Shown: piece by piece, positions 11,641 to 24,721 of the stretch
Layout: every line of letters starts with the position of its first letter
How positions within the stretch are numbered: position 1 is the stretch's first letter
Assembly (NCBI RefSeq): GCF_051106095.1
Contig: NC_135783.1
Coordinates: 309,022,322 to 309,086,321, forward strand
Source: Pogona vitticeps
Lineage: Eukaryota > Chordata > Lepidosauria > Squamata > Agamidae
Direction: 5' to 3'
DNA: 64,000 nucleotides
Program-made: the position numbers and the translations under genes
The notes under the pieces: generated by a model
Seen by the model: only the letters and a program-made list of their open reading frames with translations
What the model was told of the DNA's origin: nothing
The model's database searches: none

Positions 11641-12551
11641 GTTCTTTCAAGAGAATAGCTAAAAGAGATGTGATGCTCTGAGCTGCAATCTAGTGCTGCA
11701 ACATAATGTAGTTTGCAAGGGACAAAAACCCTCACTACTGGTTGAGCTACAGACTTTAATGAGGCTTCTGGTTAGCCATCTGAAAGTATGCATCACTGTA
11801 TACATACATACATTTGTGTGAACCACTAAATAAATGGAAGGCTATAATAACTCTGAACTTTGAGAAAGCCTCAGCTTATTGGATTGGCAATAATAGAACC
11901 TTAGTTTGCAATGCCAATAGACACTAGTTTTAGAGAATCTATGCCATGTTATTAAAAGATAGCTTGACCTCACCTATATTGTTTTTCCAAAAAAGTATAT
12001 ACTGTATTCTGCTCAGTGAATTCATAGCAGCTTGTGTTATTTAACTATGATCCATTCTACACAAAAGCATAGCTTTGTGTTTGCCTTTTCTTATATAGAT
12101 GTAATGGTGATAAGGTAGGGAAAGCAATCTGAACTCAGTTTGCATTCTCCCTTCTACAAGTCAACAGTAACATCACTAACCCCCATTTTTGTCGTGTGTT
12201 CTGAAGAAATAGAGAGAGGATCCTGCCTTGATGCAAGTGTTCTGCCTTCTTCCACATGAGCCTAATCTGTGTTAAAACCTGAATGAGGGTTAAATCACAT
12301 ATTTAGGAAAATGCATAGTTTCTGTTAGTACAATGTTTCTCTTCTAGACGCACAGTTCCTTCAAAACTCTGTGACTGAGCAATCACATGTGAAAGTGAAG
12401 CTTAAAGGTTTTTTTCCATATCACCAGGCATAAAAGAAAAGGGAACTCGTGCTAGACGATAAATATGTCTTTCCCCTCCTAAGTGGCCTCCATTTCTGCT
12501 AATGTGCTGACTGTATCATCTAGCTTGGTCTCCCAAGTCCTTCCCTAGATA
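11641..12551. other. No recognised feature
   Basis: AT-rich unique-looking DNA with short, unsupported frames only. Confidence 0.5.
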
Positions 12552-12560
12552 GGATGCCAC

Positions 12561-12616
<56 letters not shown>

Positions 12617-12838
12617 TATGTGTTCTTAATTCTGACTTATGGCAACACTTCAAGGTTGTCCAAGTAAGGAATACTCAAAAGTGGTTTACTGTTCCCTTCT
12701 TCTGGGGACATCGTGGGACTATGCAGCTTGCCCATGACTACACAGGCTGGCTCTACACACAGGAGGCACAGCAGGGAATTGTTCCTGATCTCTGACTCCA
12801 CATTCATATAATTAAACCACTAAGCTATTCAGCCTGCT
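12552..12838 (-). mobile_element. tRNA-derived SINE with expanded (GAT)n tail
   Basis: On the minus strand the head reads GGCTGAATAGCTTAGTGGTT (A-box-like), followed by a body with GTTGCCATAAGTCAGAATTA. The tail is about 20 GAT units (plus-strand ATC/TCA run 12553-12616). The expanded triplet tail is the unusual part of this copy. Confidence 0.75.
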
Positions 12839-13655
12839 ATAGGATAACACCTTTTAAAACAAACTGTTAAAAAGAAACAGCTATTGCATCACTTAGAAAA
12901 AGAGCTACAGAGGACACAGGTTTTCCAATGTATACATAGAAATGCGAATTTTAGATGCAATGGCTAGAATCCTGTAGAGTAAATCCGTATGCAATCATGC
13001 AGTCATTTTTTTTTCAGATGTTTTCAGCTGTCCATCATGTGACAGATTGTTCAATGATTGTGCAGTGGCATGTGGCAAGCTGTTGGCAAGATGAAAGACA
13101 CAGCTGGTGCAATGTCCATGTATACTCTGCAAGCCAACAAGATTCTGGCCAATTTCTATAATTTAAAGAGAAGGTTAAACATATCTGACTGTAACAGGAA
13201 GAATTTGACCAGATGGGTTGCACACTTGGGCACTCTCTTGTCCAGGTGCTCACTGCTGATGGGCAACTGACAAAGCTCTGATTGTCTTGAGGCTTTAGAG
13301 TTCCACAAGATCATTCTTAGGATTACTCCTGTTGTCCTTTTCATACTATGCAAGAACCTTCTCCGTTTCCTGAGCTTTTTTGAATACATATTTAACCCAC
13401 AGATTGTTTTGTGCTACTTTTATAAATTCATGGCTTTTAGATTATTTTGTTTTCTGTATCTATGGTTTTATTGTTATGTTCTTTCTATGTAAATTGTTCT
13501 GTATATATGGTTAAAAGTACATATAAAAATAGAGATAACGAAAAAAGACTGCTGACAGAGTTTTAAAACTGATTTGTGAGCTGCTTTGAGGGTAATTAAA
13601 GTGAAAAAGTGAGATTTGAAACAAATGTTTAAAACTTAAATGCTTGATATATTAC
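12839..13655. other. No recognised feature
   Basis: AT-rich. Overlapping short frames at 12955-13389 lie on both strands and show no family motif. Confidence 0.45.
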
Positions 13656-13657
13656 GT

Positions 13658-13810
13658 ATAATCATCATCATCATCTTAGAACTATAGAGCTAGAAGGGAC
13701 TGTATGGGTCATTGAGTCAAGGCCCTATTCAGGAGGCACAACAGGGAATCAAACTCCCCACCTCTGGCTCTGCAGGCAGATGCCTAAACCACCGAGCTAT
13801 CCAGCAATTC
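13658..13810 (-). mobile_element. tRNA-derived SINE with (GAT)n tail
   Basis: Minus-strand head GCTGGATAGCTCGGTGGTTT, then GGCATCTGCCTGCAGAGCC, B-box-like GAGTTTGATTCCC, GTCCCTTCTAGCTCTATAG and a GATGAT tail. This is the clearest copy of the family in the window. Confidence 0.85.
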
Positions 13811-16589
13811 TAAGCATTGTAGACCAGGTTTTATTTCTCTAAAGGAAAAGACAGGTAATCCATCTGTTTCCTTAAGGAACTATTGTGAATGTTTGTACAT
13901 TTGGGTCACTAGAAAGCATGGAAGGCAAGCAACACTTATATTTTTGCTTTTGGATGTGATCACTTTGGTTTATCAACCTTCAGCCACATTTCCAGTCTTT
14001 TCTTCTTTAATATGACATCCCTGCAGAAATTCTGAAGGGGATATCAGAATTATTTTGGCAGGCTTTTGGATGCTAAGAACAACTATTCTGCCAGTCATGT
14101 GGGAAGCATGTTTATACAGTAAGGTATGTAAGATAAAATTGTCCAGATTGTTGATAATTGTTTTATTGCATTTTACAATTTATTTGAAAATAATTTATTG
14201 TTGTGCTTGCTATATATGTATTATTTTTGTATGCTTTTCTGGAATGGCATAGAAATATAAAGAATGAAAGACATTTTATTAGTGCCCTGCCACAAGGAAT
14301 CAGAGCAGCAAGGTATTATTTAGTTTATGTGTATCCTTGCATTTACCTGATCATAAAAATAAATACATAAATAACTGGATATAGACACACAAACACAGCA
14401 AGTGAGCTGAAGAAGACCAGTGGAGATAAAGGGGGAAGTAGGGAATAGCAGAATTTTGGATCCTGAACCTACTTCATAAAGCTTTCTTAAACCTGAAGAA
14501 AGATGACTTCCTAGGGACAAGTCTTAGCAGTTATGTCCTTGATGTTGTTTTCTCCTGATTCTCTCATATGGAGCAGCTGGACTTCCATGGAGTGAGAAGG
14601 AGCCATAGCTTCTCATAGCCTTTTGCATATGGCAGGTCCCAGGATTCACCCCTCAATGTCATATGTTAAAAAGACAAACCTGTGGGGAAAATCTCTGCAT
14701 TCCAAGCCAGTGCAGTTTCCTCCATCGTGATGGAAAAATGGGGCTGAATTGGATTAAGATCAAACAATTAAAGCTCCCTTGCATCCATCCCATCATCCCA
14801 ATCATGTGTCCATACCAGCTTCAACTAAACTTTGCATGTTGTGACTTACTAGATGATGGATATTAGATATCAGATTACTATAGATATCACATCTAGTTTG
14901 TGTAGATGATGCTCTGTAGACCCACAATTGCTCTGAGTAGAAAATGTTAGGCTCAGTGGAAATAGTCAGACCTGGTACAAGGTAACATCCCATGTTCCTA
15001 GTCGATCTATCACTTTAGGACTGCTTCATTGCTTCCTCCCCAGTTTAGCAATTATAAAAAAAATTCCTTCTATTTTCCCACTCCTTCATAAGCAAATGTA
15101 CGTATCATTGATGTTCTACAACAGTTTGCACTTGCTTTCATTTTGCTTCCACGGTGGAAGAAAGTGCTCTCTTTCACATCACTGCAGCATAACTGGAGAA
15201 GAAAATGTGCACCAATCCATTATTCTGACAGGTGTGACCAAATGGGAATGCATGTTATTCCAGATAATTGTAGATATATAAATACATTTTAAAATTTTCA
15301 TCTCCTTCAGTGCCACTAACCCTTTCAGCGCAGCTTGCAAAGACAATGGAGTTTTGCCATGATAACATGCAAAATCCTCGAAAAAGGTGTGACCATCCTC
15401 TTGTATCCTATGGTTTTTCATGAATACAAATCCTGTAGTATCTGCATGATAGGCAACTCAACACTCTTGCAATAGAAATGAAAGAGATGGCCTCCCATAG
15501 AGCAAAGCACAGGCCAAAGAATTAGTTGCAAATTGAAAAACTGACGCCTGTTGGATCACGATTATTCCTTGAGGCTTTGCCTGCAATATTATTAAGCAGA
15601 CTTACACCTGACTCCCTTATATGATGCTAAACACAGGCCTGAAGCAGGATTGATCTGGTTTCTAAGGAGGAAGACTTCCCTGTTTCAAATAGACAATCAA
15701 TTCTCAGGTATTTTAACAGAACATGGGATCTGTTATTGAATACTATCTACCTATTAAGGATGCAGCTAGAAGTGAAATGAACATTCAACAAGTGAAACTA
15801 CAGTATATGCTTGAAAAATAACATTATTGGGATATATTTTTATGAAATCAGTATCCATCCAATTTCTTTCCATCATTAGGTGAGCACTTATAGTGAAAAA
15901 CAAGTCAATATGTTTCCTCACAAACACACAGACACACGCAGTGGGATATAACAGGTAATGCTGAAGAAAACAAAAGCATACAGTTCTCAACTGTAGTGTG
16001 ATACTGTGGGGAAATACTGTAAAACTGAAGCAATTTAAGACTGATAAATCTTGAGAGATATCTTATGCCTTGAATGTCAAAGTGAAATGACACTTCTAAA
16101 TTCAGCCAGCTGTCAAAACAGATGGCTCAAGACAGTTTTGTGGCAATTCTATATAGTCAGTGACACTCCTCAAACTCATAGTGAGTTTTTATGTCAATGT
16201 AATACAACTGATGTAAATCTTGGTAGCGAATTGTCACTTTAGGACATTAATGCATACTTCTGTTATTGTTGCAATTCAATGTGCAACAGCTAACTTTTTA
16301 ACTTGCAAAAATTTCCCACCAAGAGTTATGCCAGTTATGTAAAGCAAGCTACCTGCCAGAATTTTGGCCATGCATATTGTTTATACAGGTCATGGACCAG
16401 AGAGATAGCTCTTATACAGATGGAAACTCTATGCATGCACCTAATCATGTTTACAAATACTTACCATGTGTTACTTGGAAGGTTAATATTATCTTTGAAA
16501 TCACTGATGGATGTGGATGGATGCTGCTGGCTAAGTAAACTTACTTGTGACCTGATGTATATGAACATGTACAGTATTAAGTATTTACC
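13811..16589. other. No recognised feature
   Basis: AT-rich DNA, no gene or repeat family identified. The frames of 60-80 residues here lack recognisable motifs. Confidence 0.45.
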
Positions 16590-16597
16590 CATAGACC

Positions 16598-16837
16598 AGA
16601 GATGTTGGCAAGTTTCGGTTCCAAGTCTTTGGTACAAAGTCCAAGTCTTGAGTTTTTGGTACCAAGTCCGGAGTTCCAAACCCCAAGTCTGAATCCCTAT
16701 TCAAACCAAGTTTTTTCCTTAGAAAAATGGAGGTGGGTTTGGAGTCGCAACTTGAGTCCGAGTCATTGGAAAAAACACACAACAGTGTCTGGTCACCTCT
16801 GCGTCTGAACTCCAACAACTTGAGTGCCCATCCCTAT
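16598..16837. mobile_element. hAT-type MITE rich in CCAAGTC units
   Basis: A 240-bp element is flanked by CATAGACC (16590-16597) and CATAGACT (16838-16845), a 7/8 match that fits the 8-bp hAT target duplication. Its ends are imperfect inverted repeats: AGAGATGTTGGCA on the left and, reverse-complemented, ATAGGGATGGGCA on the right. The interior is full of short variants of CCAAGTC and GAGTCCGAGTC. No transposase is present. Confidence 0.75.
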
Positions 16838-16935
16838 CATAGACTCCATCTTATACAAATCAAGACACATGGGACCTTTAAAAACAATTGGACTATGTAT
16901 TCATGCCTTTATTTATGAATCACTACTAACATCCA

Positions 16936-17095
16936 CAGTTGTTGTTGTTGTTTAGTCGTTCATGACCCCATGGACCAGAGCACGCCAGGCCCTCCTGTCT
17001 TCCACTGCCTCCCAGAGTTGGATCAAATTCATGTTGGTAGTTTTGGTGACACTGTCCAACCATCTCGTCCTCTATTATCCCCTTCTCCTCTATAT
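16936..17095 (-). mobile_element. RTE-BovB 3'-end fragment
   Basis: (GTT)n then TTTAGTCGTTCATGACCCC, CCAGAGCACGCCAGGCCCTC and CTGTCCAACCATCTCGTCC follow the 3' end of the BovB copy at 8064. A short 5'-truncated insertion. Confidence 0.9.
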
Positions 17096-20000
17096 GCACA
17101 AGCAAAAACAGAGTGGCTTTGCAGCTATTTAAAAGGATTTTGCAATTTATGTCAAGAATAGGAAAATTGCAGAGGAAAAGGGAGCAGCAGAAAAAATGTT
17201 GTCAGGAGAAGGTGCTTTATTTCCAGTGCATATACCTTCGCTAACCTAAAGGTGTAAGGTGAAAGTTTTGTAAAAAGGCAGTGTATATTGGGACAATATC
17301 TATGGATGTCAGCTAACAGTGATGAGAAGAGAGGAGAAGAGAAGGCCATCTATTTTCATAGCAACATAGGAAGCTGATGAACAGTGGTCTTATTTCTGAC
17401 CAGAAGTAGTCCAAACAGGATTTCAGAAAGAATACTTTCCCAGCTGTATCTGGAGATCCCTAGCATTCTCTGGGGGTACCTCTCAGGCACAATTAAAATT
17501 TAAACTTTTTGAAATCAATTAAAAAGTAGCAGTGTAGAACAATGAGAACCTTTGCATCGTTGGGAAACTGGTGGCTCTTCATTGTCAAAGGCCTGCTTGA
17601 ATAAAATGATTTTCACCTGCCACTGGGGGAAAAAAACAAACAGGGAGAGGGCAGATGCAGCCTCTCTTGGAAAGGGGTTTCAGTACTGAAGTGTGACCAC
17701 TGAGAACACCCTCTCTGGAGTCCTCAGCAGAGGGGCCTCTGAAGGTAGTGGAACCGTAAGAAGGGCCTTGCCTGCATATACAGTAGGTCATAACCACTAC
17801 TTTGAATTGTTTCCAGAATGCCTGCATATACAGTTTCCAGAAATGGGCCAGTGGCTTAACAAACACATTTTAAGTTATGCACATGTTTCAAGTATGTGCA
17901 TGGATTTGTTCCTTTGCTTAAATGCATTCGGAGCCTTAAAGCTGTAAGATTCCCTAGGAAAGATGTGGTTGCCTGATACAGACATTTTCACAGTGAAGTG
18001 TGAAAGTAATGCATTTCTTTTTTAGATGCTGTGAATCACATTTGGCCTGTATTTAAGACGACTGCACCAGGACTGCTAAAGAGAGCACATATGCATTCTA
18101 TACATGGGTTTCTCAGTTTTTTTTTCACAACTCAGCTTCCAACATGCTGGCTCACCTGTGCATTTTGGAGGTTTCCGTTAAGTGTCAGCAAGCACGCTGG
18201 CACAGCAGAAGGGTGATGAAATATGGCAGGAATCTGGGGAGCAAAAGAAAAAGGAACTACGTATGAGGGAGATTGATTGAATATGCCTATTGCACATCAA
18301 AAACAGCTGCTGCAATTAAAAAGCAATTAGGGACATACAAAAATAAGTGGAACTGCTTCAAAACATTTTTGGAGAAAACATGTGGGGGCTGCTCAATGAT
18401 ACCGAATAGCTGGGGAGCTGACCTGCTCCCTTTCTGAAAGTACAATGGGAAGACAACAAGCTTTATTCACAAGATTCAGGGCTACATTGACCACATATCA
18501 CTCAGATTCATGCATATTTGTCATTGTGCATGTCCACTACAGCTCAGAGAAGTACTAAAGCAGTAAGCCACTGTTCTAAGGACAAATCCAGCATAGTGCC
18601 AAATTTTATTCCTGAACTTGGGCTACTGGCAACAATTCAAGGTTTCTAGTTTAACACAATAAACTTGTTCCATGATGGATGAGTAACACTTTTGAGTTCT
18701 ATGGGGCTATTAGTTTACTTAGATAATTTTTCAAATTATGTCTCTCCTTATTCACTGTTATATAACAGACAACATGAGCAATTATAACAACAGCCAAATG
18801 CTACAATTTGTGCAGCCAACCCCTCGGCAGCAAGACCAATACAGAAGTTGCATGCAAAATGGCATAGTTCAAGTGTCAGATTCAGACAAAAATCCAATTT
18901 ATCTTACTCAACTGGGTTGAGTATTCATAATATAGAAAAATCAGCTCCACGTGCAGAGTCTTGAAAGCCATAGAATAAAATATCAATTCAATTGCATATG
19001 TACATGAATTCACTATGTGGATTCACTCCTCCAATACAAACATATAGGAATTCTACCTAGACCAAGTGGGCAACAGCCTTAGTACGCTAAGTGGCCATAG
19101 CACATCTGGCCTCTTCAACTCTCCTGCTCTCCTATTTCTCATTCAAATCTCTTATAGCACCACTCTTTCTTGGTTCCACCCCTTTGGGCTGAACCAATAT
19201 TTCATAAGGATTACAGGTGTAAATTTTAATTTGTGGCAACAAAATAGAAAGTCGTTTCTATGACCTAGGCAGATGCATACTTACTTGTTCTAGCAGCTGT
19301 TCCAGGTAGTACATTTGTTCTCTGAAATATATAATATTTTCCCCCAGTGTCTTTCTCCCCACTGTCTACACAATGGGCAGGTTTTCATGATACGGTGACA
19401 ATATCTACGACTTTCCATGTTGTGCTCTCTTCAATAATTCTGGTAGTTGCATTTCTCTGCAGGAACCAAGCATTCCATTTGAAATCCCATTCCTTGAACC
19501 CATTTTTCTAGGACTCTTTCGAGGAAAAGCAATTCTTGCCAAAGCATTTTAATCCACTGGGGCAGGTGCACCAAGAGTATGTGCATCAGTCCTTTACATA
19601 CAGCATGTAGCTGGGAGATGTTTTTGTGTAAGAATTTGTTTTGTCCCGAATGGCCTATTTTCCTGAAGAACAGATGGCTTGTTAGGGCCAGTATAAAGGA
19701 AGTGACCCTCTGGGAACCAAACAAGTTAGTCAGCAAATCACTTAAATTTTGTGCTGCTATTCCCCTAAAGGGAGCCAAAATCAAAGTAGCCATAACTAGG
19801 AATAAAAGCTAGTTAGTTCCTCAGTGTCAACACTGCAGCTGAAAGGGCAGACATTTGCTGAGATGAACAACTTTAAAACCGTGACAAGGAATTATGTAGG
19901 TATACCCAAAAGCAATGAAGAGAGACAGTTCCGCAGGAAGTGAAATTGCTTTGCCTTAAACATCCATGCACTCTATTGCTCTTCTCTAAAGCTAAATAAC

Positions 20001-20584
20001 CTTGGGAAATATGTTCCCTTTGTTTCCATTTCCCGATCTTTAACTAAGCCAGATGGAGAATTCCGAAGAGACATTTCAAGACAAAAAAGAAGCAGACCCA
20101 AACAAGAGCATGGAAAAGTTACTTTTTTTACCTCCCACTCTCAGAATTCCAAGGGGGAAACTCTGCCCAAAATCCAGTTAATAACTCCAAGCTGAGTGAA
20201 CTTCCTGAATCAGTGGGATTTGTAAAAAGCAGCAGTGAAGAAGGCAGGGTGGCCATATGATAAAAGACTAATATGGAATTACCTAGGATTCCTATTATCT
20301 ATCTTTAGCATCACTCAAAGGTATTTTATATTGAGGTTGTGCTATATTACATCTATTTCCAGTGGATAGCCATATTAGACTGTTGCAGGAAAAGCCATGA
20401 AAGTGTCTTGTAGAATTTTGAAGCCTGGTGAGTTCTATTTGGCAGGGGCTTTCTTGGACTGCAACCCACTTCTCCAGATACATAGAAAGAAATGGGTGGC
20501 AGTTTGTGAATACTTGTGCCAAATAAAACATATTAGCACTTAATCTGTCGCAGGACTCTTATTTTTATTCTGCCAAGTTATTAA
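17096..20584. other. No recognised feature
   Basis: AT-rich unique-looking DNA. A 120-residue frame on the minus strand at 19431-19793 is the longest, but I recognise no domain in it. Confidence 0.45.
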
Positions 20585-20609
20585 ATGGGGAAGCAAATGC
20601 CCAGCATGT

Positions 20610-20766
20610 CTCACACTCTCTCCCTCTCTCTCCCCCTCTCACTCACTCACTCACTCACTCGCTCGCTCGCTCACTCACTCACTCACTCACTCACTCACTC
20701 ACTCACTCACTCACTCACTCACTCACTCACTCACTCACTCACTCACTCACTCACTCACTCACTCAT
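20610..20766. repeat. (CTCA)n tetranucleotide microsatellite
   Basis: Over 30 units of CTCA with a few CTCG units near 20660, preceded by a CTCTCCCT-rich lead. It produces an open frame of Thr-His-Ser-Leu repeats that is not a gene. Confidence 0.95.
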
Positions 20767-21251
20767 TTACTTCAAGTCCACTGGGAAATCTTGGCAAATA
20801 AAGAAAAGCAGTCAAATGTTTTCTCAGTCATACCACTTGAACCAATTGTGACTAATAATTACATCTAGAAAACACACCTTGCCGTATGGACGAATGGTGA
20901 AGAGATTCTTTCCCCAGGACAAGACTTTAGCTAGACCATCTGGAAATCACTTAATAGAGTTCAAAGCAAAGTAGGAAGATCAAAGTATAATTAAGTAAAA
21001 TGGGGCTACTTGGATAAACTTTCTGTGACTGTGGGAAATTCAATCAATGCAGCACTTATGTGCATGCAATATATGCCCCACTATCTGTCCAAAAGAAAAC
21101 CTAGCAAATGGCCAAGATAATGTCCGCTTCTGGTCCAAAATAGTCTAATTATCTCTATATTTCTTTCAATGTAACCTACATTTTATATACATCTAGAATT
21201 TTAAATTGTGTAAAGCTCTGATATGAATACAAAAAGATGATGAAGAAAAAC

Positions 21252-22183
21252 TCTCCAGGATGTCTGGCTCAAGGTCAGCAACCACACTATCTGGGTTGTC
21301 TTGGGCATCCAGATCTTTCTGGTATAATTACTCTGTATATTCTTGCCACCTCTTCATGATGTCTTCTGCTTCTGTAGGTCCCTACCATTTTTGTCCTTTA
21401 TCATGTCCATCTTTGCACAAAATGTTGCTTTCATATCTCCAATTTTCTTGAACAGGTCTCTGGTTTTTCCTTTTCTATTATTTTCCTCTATTTCTTTACA
21501 TTGTTCATTTAAGAAGGCCCTCTTGTCTCTCCTTGCTGTTCTTTGGAAGTCAGCATTCAGTTTTCTGTAACTTTCCCTATCTCCCTTGCATTTTGTTTCC
21601 TTTCTCTTATCTGCTATTTGTAAGGCCTCATTGGACAGCAACTTCGCTTTCTTGCATTTCCTTTTCTTTAGGATGGTTTTTGTTCCTGCCTTCTGTACTT
21701 TGTCATGAGCCTCCATCCAAAGTTCTTCAGGCACTCTGTCCACCAAATCGAGTTCCTTAAATTTGTTCTTCACTTCCACTGTGTATTCATAACGAATTTG
21801 GTTTAGGTTATACCTGACTAGCCCTGTGGGTTTTCCTACTTTCTTCAGTTTAAGCTTGAATTTTGCTATAAGAAGCTGATGATCAAAGCCATAATCAGCT
21901 CCAGGTCTTGTTTTTGCTGACTGTATAGAGCTTCTCCATCTTTGGCTGCAGAGAAGATAATCAGTCTGATTTCTGTTTTGCCCATCTGGTGATGTCCATG
22001 TGTAGAGTCACCTCTTGTGTTGTTTGAAAAGTGTATTTGTGATGACCAGCTTGTTCTCTTGACAAAATTCTATTAGCCTTTGCCCTGCTTCATTTTGAAC
22101 TCCAAGGCCAGACCTTCCTGTTGTTCCTTTTATCTCTTGACTCCCTACTTTAGCATTCCCATCCCCTATAATGAGAACATCTT
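21252..22183 (-). mobile_element. RTE-BovB internal fragment
   Basis: Aligns with 9585-10560 of the first copy. On the minus strand it carries part of the endonuclease (DVLIIGDGNAKVGSQEIKG, ending GLGVQNEAGQRLIEFC) and the linker region VKNKFKELDLV...SNEALQIADKRKETK. It lacks the BovB 3' end at its left edge, which is unusual for simple 5' truncation, and meets a CR1 piece at its right edge. It retains about 90 bp of endonuclease sequence that the first copy has lost. Frame is broken. Confidence 0.9.
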
Positions 22184-22185
22184 GA

Positions 22186-22520
22186 TATGATAGCACTTCT
22201 CAAATATTTGGAAGGCTATCATACAGAGGAGGGGCAAAATCTGTTCTAGATCTTCCCAGAGTGCAGGACACTCAACAATAGGCTCAAGTTAAAGGAAGCC
22301 AGATTTCGGTTGAATATCAGGGAAAACTTCCTAACTGTTAAAGCAGTACGAACCAGTTACCTTGGGAGCTGATGAGTGCTCCAACACTGGAGGCATTCAA
22401 GAAAAATGTAGTTAATCACATGGCAGATATGCTTTGATTGTATTCCTGCCCTGAGCAGGGGGTTGGACTTGATGGCCTTGTAGGCTCCTTCCAACTTCAC
22501 TTTTCTGTGATTATGTGATC
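22186..22520 (+). mobile_element. CR1 LINE 3' end
   Basis: Includes GGAAAACTTCCTAACTGTTA, GCACTGGAGGCATTCAAG-like text, then CAGGGGGTTGGACTTGATGG and CCTTCCAACTTCAC with a TCTGTGATTATGTGATC end. This is the standard CR1 3' region. It abuts the BovB fragment with no gap. Confidence 0.85.
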
Positions 22521-23308
22521 ATTTGCACTACTTCAGGCAACAATATGTCTTAGGCTCACTTTGTTATTAATTGTAAGTCTTAATTACAATTGACCTACCA
22601 ACTGAATGAAACTGGTTGGGTCAATTCTTATGAAAATCCCCTTGATTTAATGAGCCTGGTCCACTTGGGACTAACAACTGAATTTAGCCCTCCTCTCCCA
22701 TCGGTGTGTGACAAACCACTTCTGGCACACTTGAGGCTCTCTCTTTTCATCCCTTCCTTAAATGAAGTAAGAACTTGACGAAAGGGAAGCAGAGATTTTA
22801 TGGCTCCTGCTACTCTGAGAAGAATGCCACACACCACCCTTTCATGCTTTTTGCAGTCTTTTATAGTAGTACAGAAGAGGGACTGAGCTGAAGATGTACT
22901 TAAATGGCTAGTTTATTTGGCTCTAAACTGCTGCTGGCTTTATGTTTTGTTTTTAACAGTTAGGTTGTTTTAATCCCTTGTTGCCTCATACATCGTACAT
23001 TAGCACAATTTATAACCTTGCACATTTTATGACTAACGTATTTTCCAGATAAACCATAAATTCAGGTACATGATGGCGATTTTTATTTCTCTTCTGAAAG
23101 CCCTTTGTAGAGAAGAAGATGCTGAGCATCACTACAGTTTTGTTCTGCAGGATCATGCCCAGTCTTTCCCAGATACTTTTGGTTTTTAGTTTTCTAAAGA
23201 TGCCACAACTTTGTTCAGGACCTCTCTTGAGTTACATCTCCTAGAGATGCATTCAGAGGTCTACCCTTAGCAGACCTATCGCTTGCATGCTTCTCAAGAG
23301 TGTGAATA
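22521..23308. other. No recognised feature
   Basis: AT-rich DNA with no identifiable gene or repeat. Confidence 0.45.
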
Positions 23309-23310
23309 TA

Positions 23311-23590
23311 CCATGTTTCCCTGAAAATAAGACAGGGTCTTATATTCATTTTTGTTCCAAAAAACACATTGGGGCTTATTTTCAGGGCATGTTTTATTTT
23401 CTTCATGTACAACCATCTACCTTTATTCAAATACGGCCATGTCATCTTCTTCTGGTTGGTGCACAATGGTGGAGGATGGGGTTTCACTTAACTGGGCCTT
23501 ATTTTGGGGGGTAGGCTTATATTACGGGCATCCTGAAAAATCATACTAGATCTTATTTTCAGTTTAGGTCTTATTTTCAGGGAAATAGGG
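23311..23590. mobile_element. Tc1/mariner-type MITE
   Basis: A 280-bp element flanked by TA on both sides (23309-23310, 23591-23592). The left end CCATGTTTCCCTGAAAATAA and the reverse complement of the right end, CCCTATTTCCCTGAAAATAA, match over 18 of 20 positions. The interior repeats the motif CTTATTTTCAGG in both orientations. No transposase is encoded. Confidence 0.85.
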
Positions 23591-23592
23591 TA

Positions 23593-24720
23593 TTTATACA
23601 ACCTTAATATAATAGTGACTTATCAAATGTAGTAGGAGGGAGACTAAGTGACTTTTATTTTAACATCTATATTGACATTTCCATTTATCCTCATGTACCA
23701 ACATAGGTCACTTGTGTTCCCCCATTGGATGTTCTGTTACCTTGCACACTATAGTTTCAGGAAGGCAAGGGTCAAACCAGTTAGTTAATGGGGGATATCT
23801 TTCTTAATTCAGGTGCTTTTGCATATAACACTCCCCACTTCCTTTGTCTTCTGCCTCTATGTCTCCTTGTTTTGAACCCAGTAAGGAGTTTTTCCATGTG
23901 TGAACTCCTGGTGGTTGAACATACATACAGTTTCGTGTAAGCTGTTTGTGAGTAGTAAAAAGTAAATCTTGTTTTGCACTTTCTTCAACTGCATAGCATT
24001 AGCTTTAGCCAGCCACATGGTGTAGCTGCTGTATGTAAAAGCTTCCAAAAGCCAGTATAAATAAGTGGGGTGTCATGCCCAGTAGCAAAGGAGTGCACTG
24101 TGCAATTGCCCAATTGGCCAGACAGACAAAAAGCAGCTTGGACCAAAATAATAATAATAATAATAGTTCTAGCTGTCTTGTTTTAATTAGGAGCATTGGA
24201 AGCTGGCTTATAGGAAGCCTTCTGGCTTCAAGATCTTTTGTCTGCCTATTGTCTTATTGAGAATGACTTTCTAGATTTCCAGACAGCCTTCTTTGTCTTC
24301 ATTTGGTCCCTGTTATTATTTACTGGAATTGCCAGTGGATAAATTTAAGATTTCTTGCTTGGGAGATCCATATTCAATGCCCCTCTGAGGGTCAAAACAA
24401 ACATTATAACCAGTTCATCATGAGTTTAATGCAGAAGGAAAATAGGAAGATCAAACATGAGATAAATTAATTGCGTTTAAATTTCTTCATTTAAGAAAAG
24501 GTTTCTCAACTTCACAAGTTGCAAATTAGCTTCTCTGAGGCTTGGGAGGAATCCTCGGCTATGTCTCTTGTGTTCTGGGTGAAAACTGGCCTGTGCTTCT
24601 CCAGGATCTTTAGACTGGGGAATGGTCTAGTTTTGACTTTGATAGAGGAAAAGTAGAGGGAGTGCCTATTTCCCCCCTTGTCTAGGCCCCAGCAATGATG
24701 ATTCATGAGCCCAGCCAAGT
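23593..24720. other. No recognised feature
   Basis: AT-rich DNA with a short AAT run at 24149-24165. Nothing else identified. Confidence 0.45.
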
Positions 24721-24721
24721 C

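Noticed and set aside
19431-19793. 120-residue minus-strand frame
   Set aside because: Checked for retroelement or host domains and found none I can name; a chance frame is the simpler reading.
20585-20851. Open frame of Leu-Thr-His-Ser repeats
   Set aside because: Translation of the (CTCA)n microsatellite; no gene signal.
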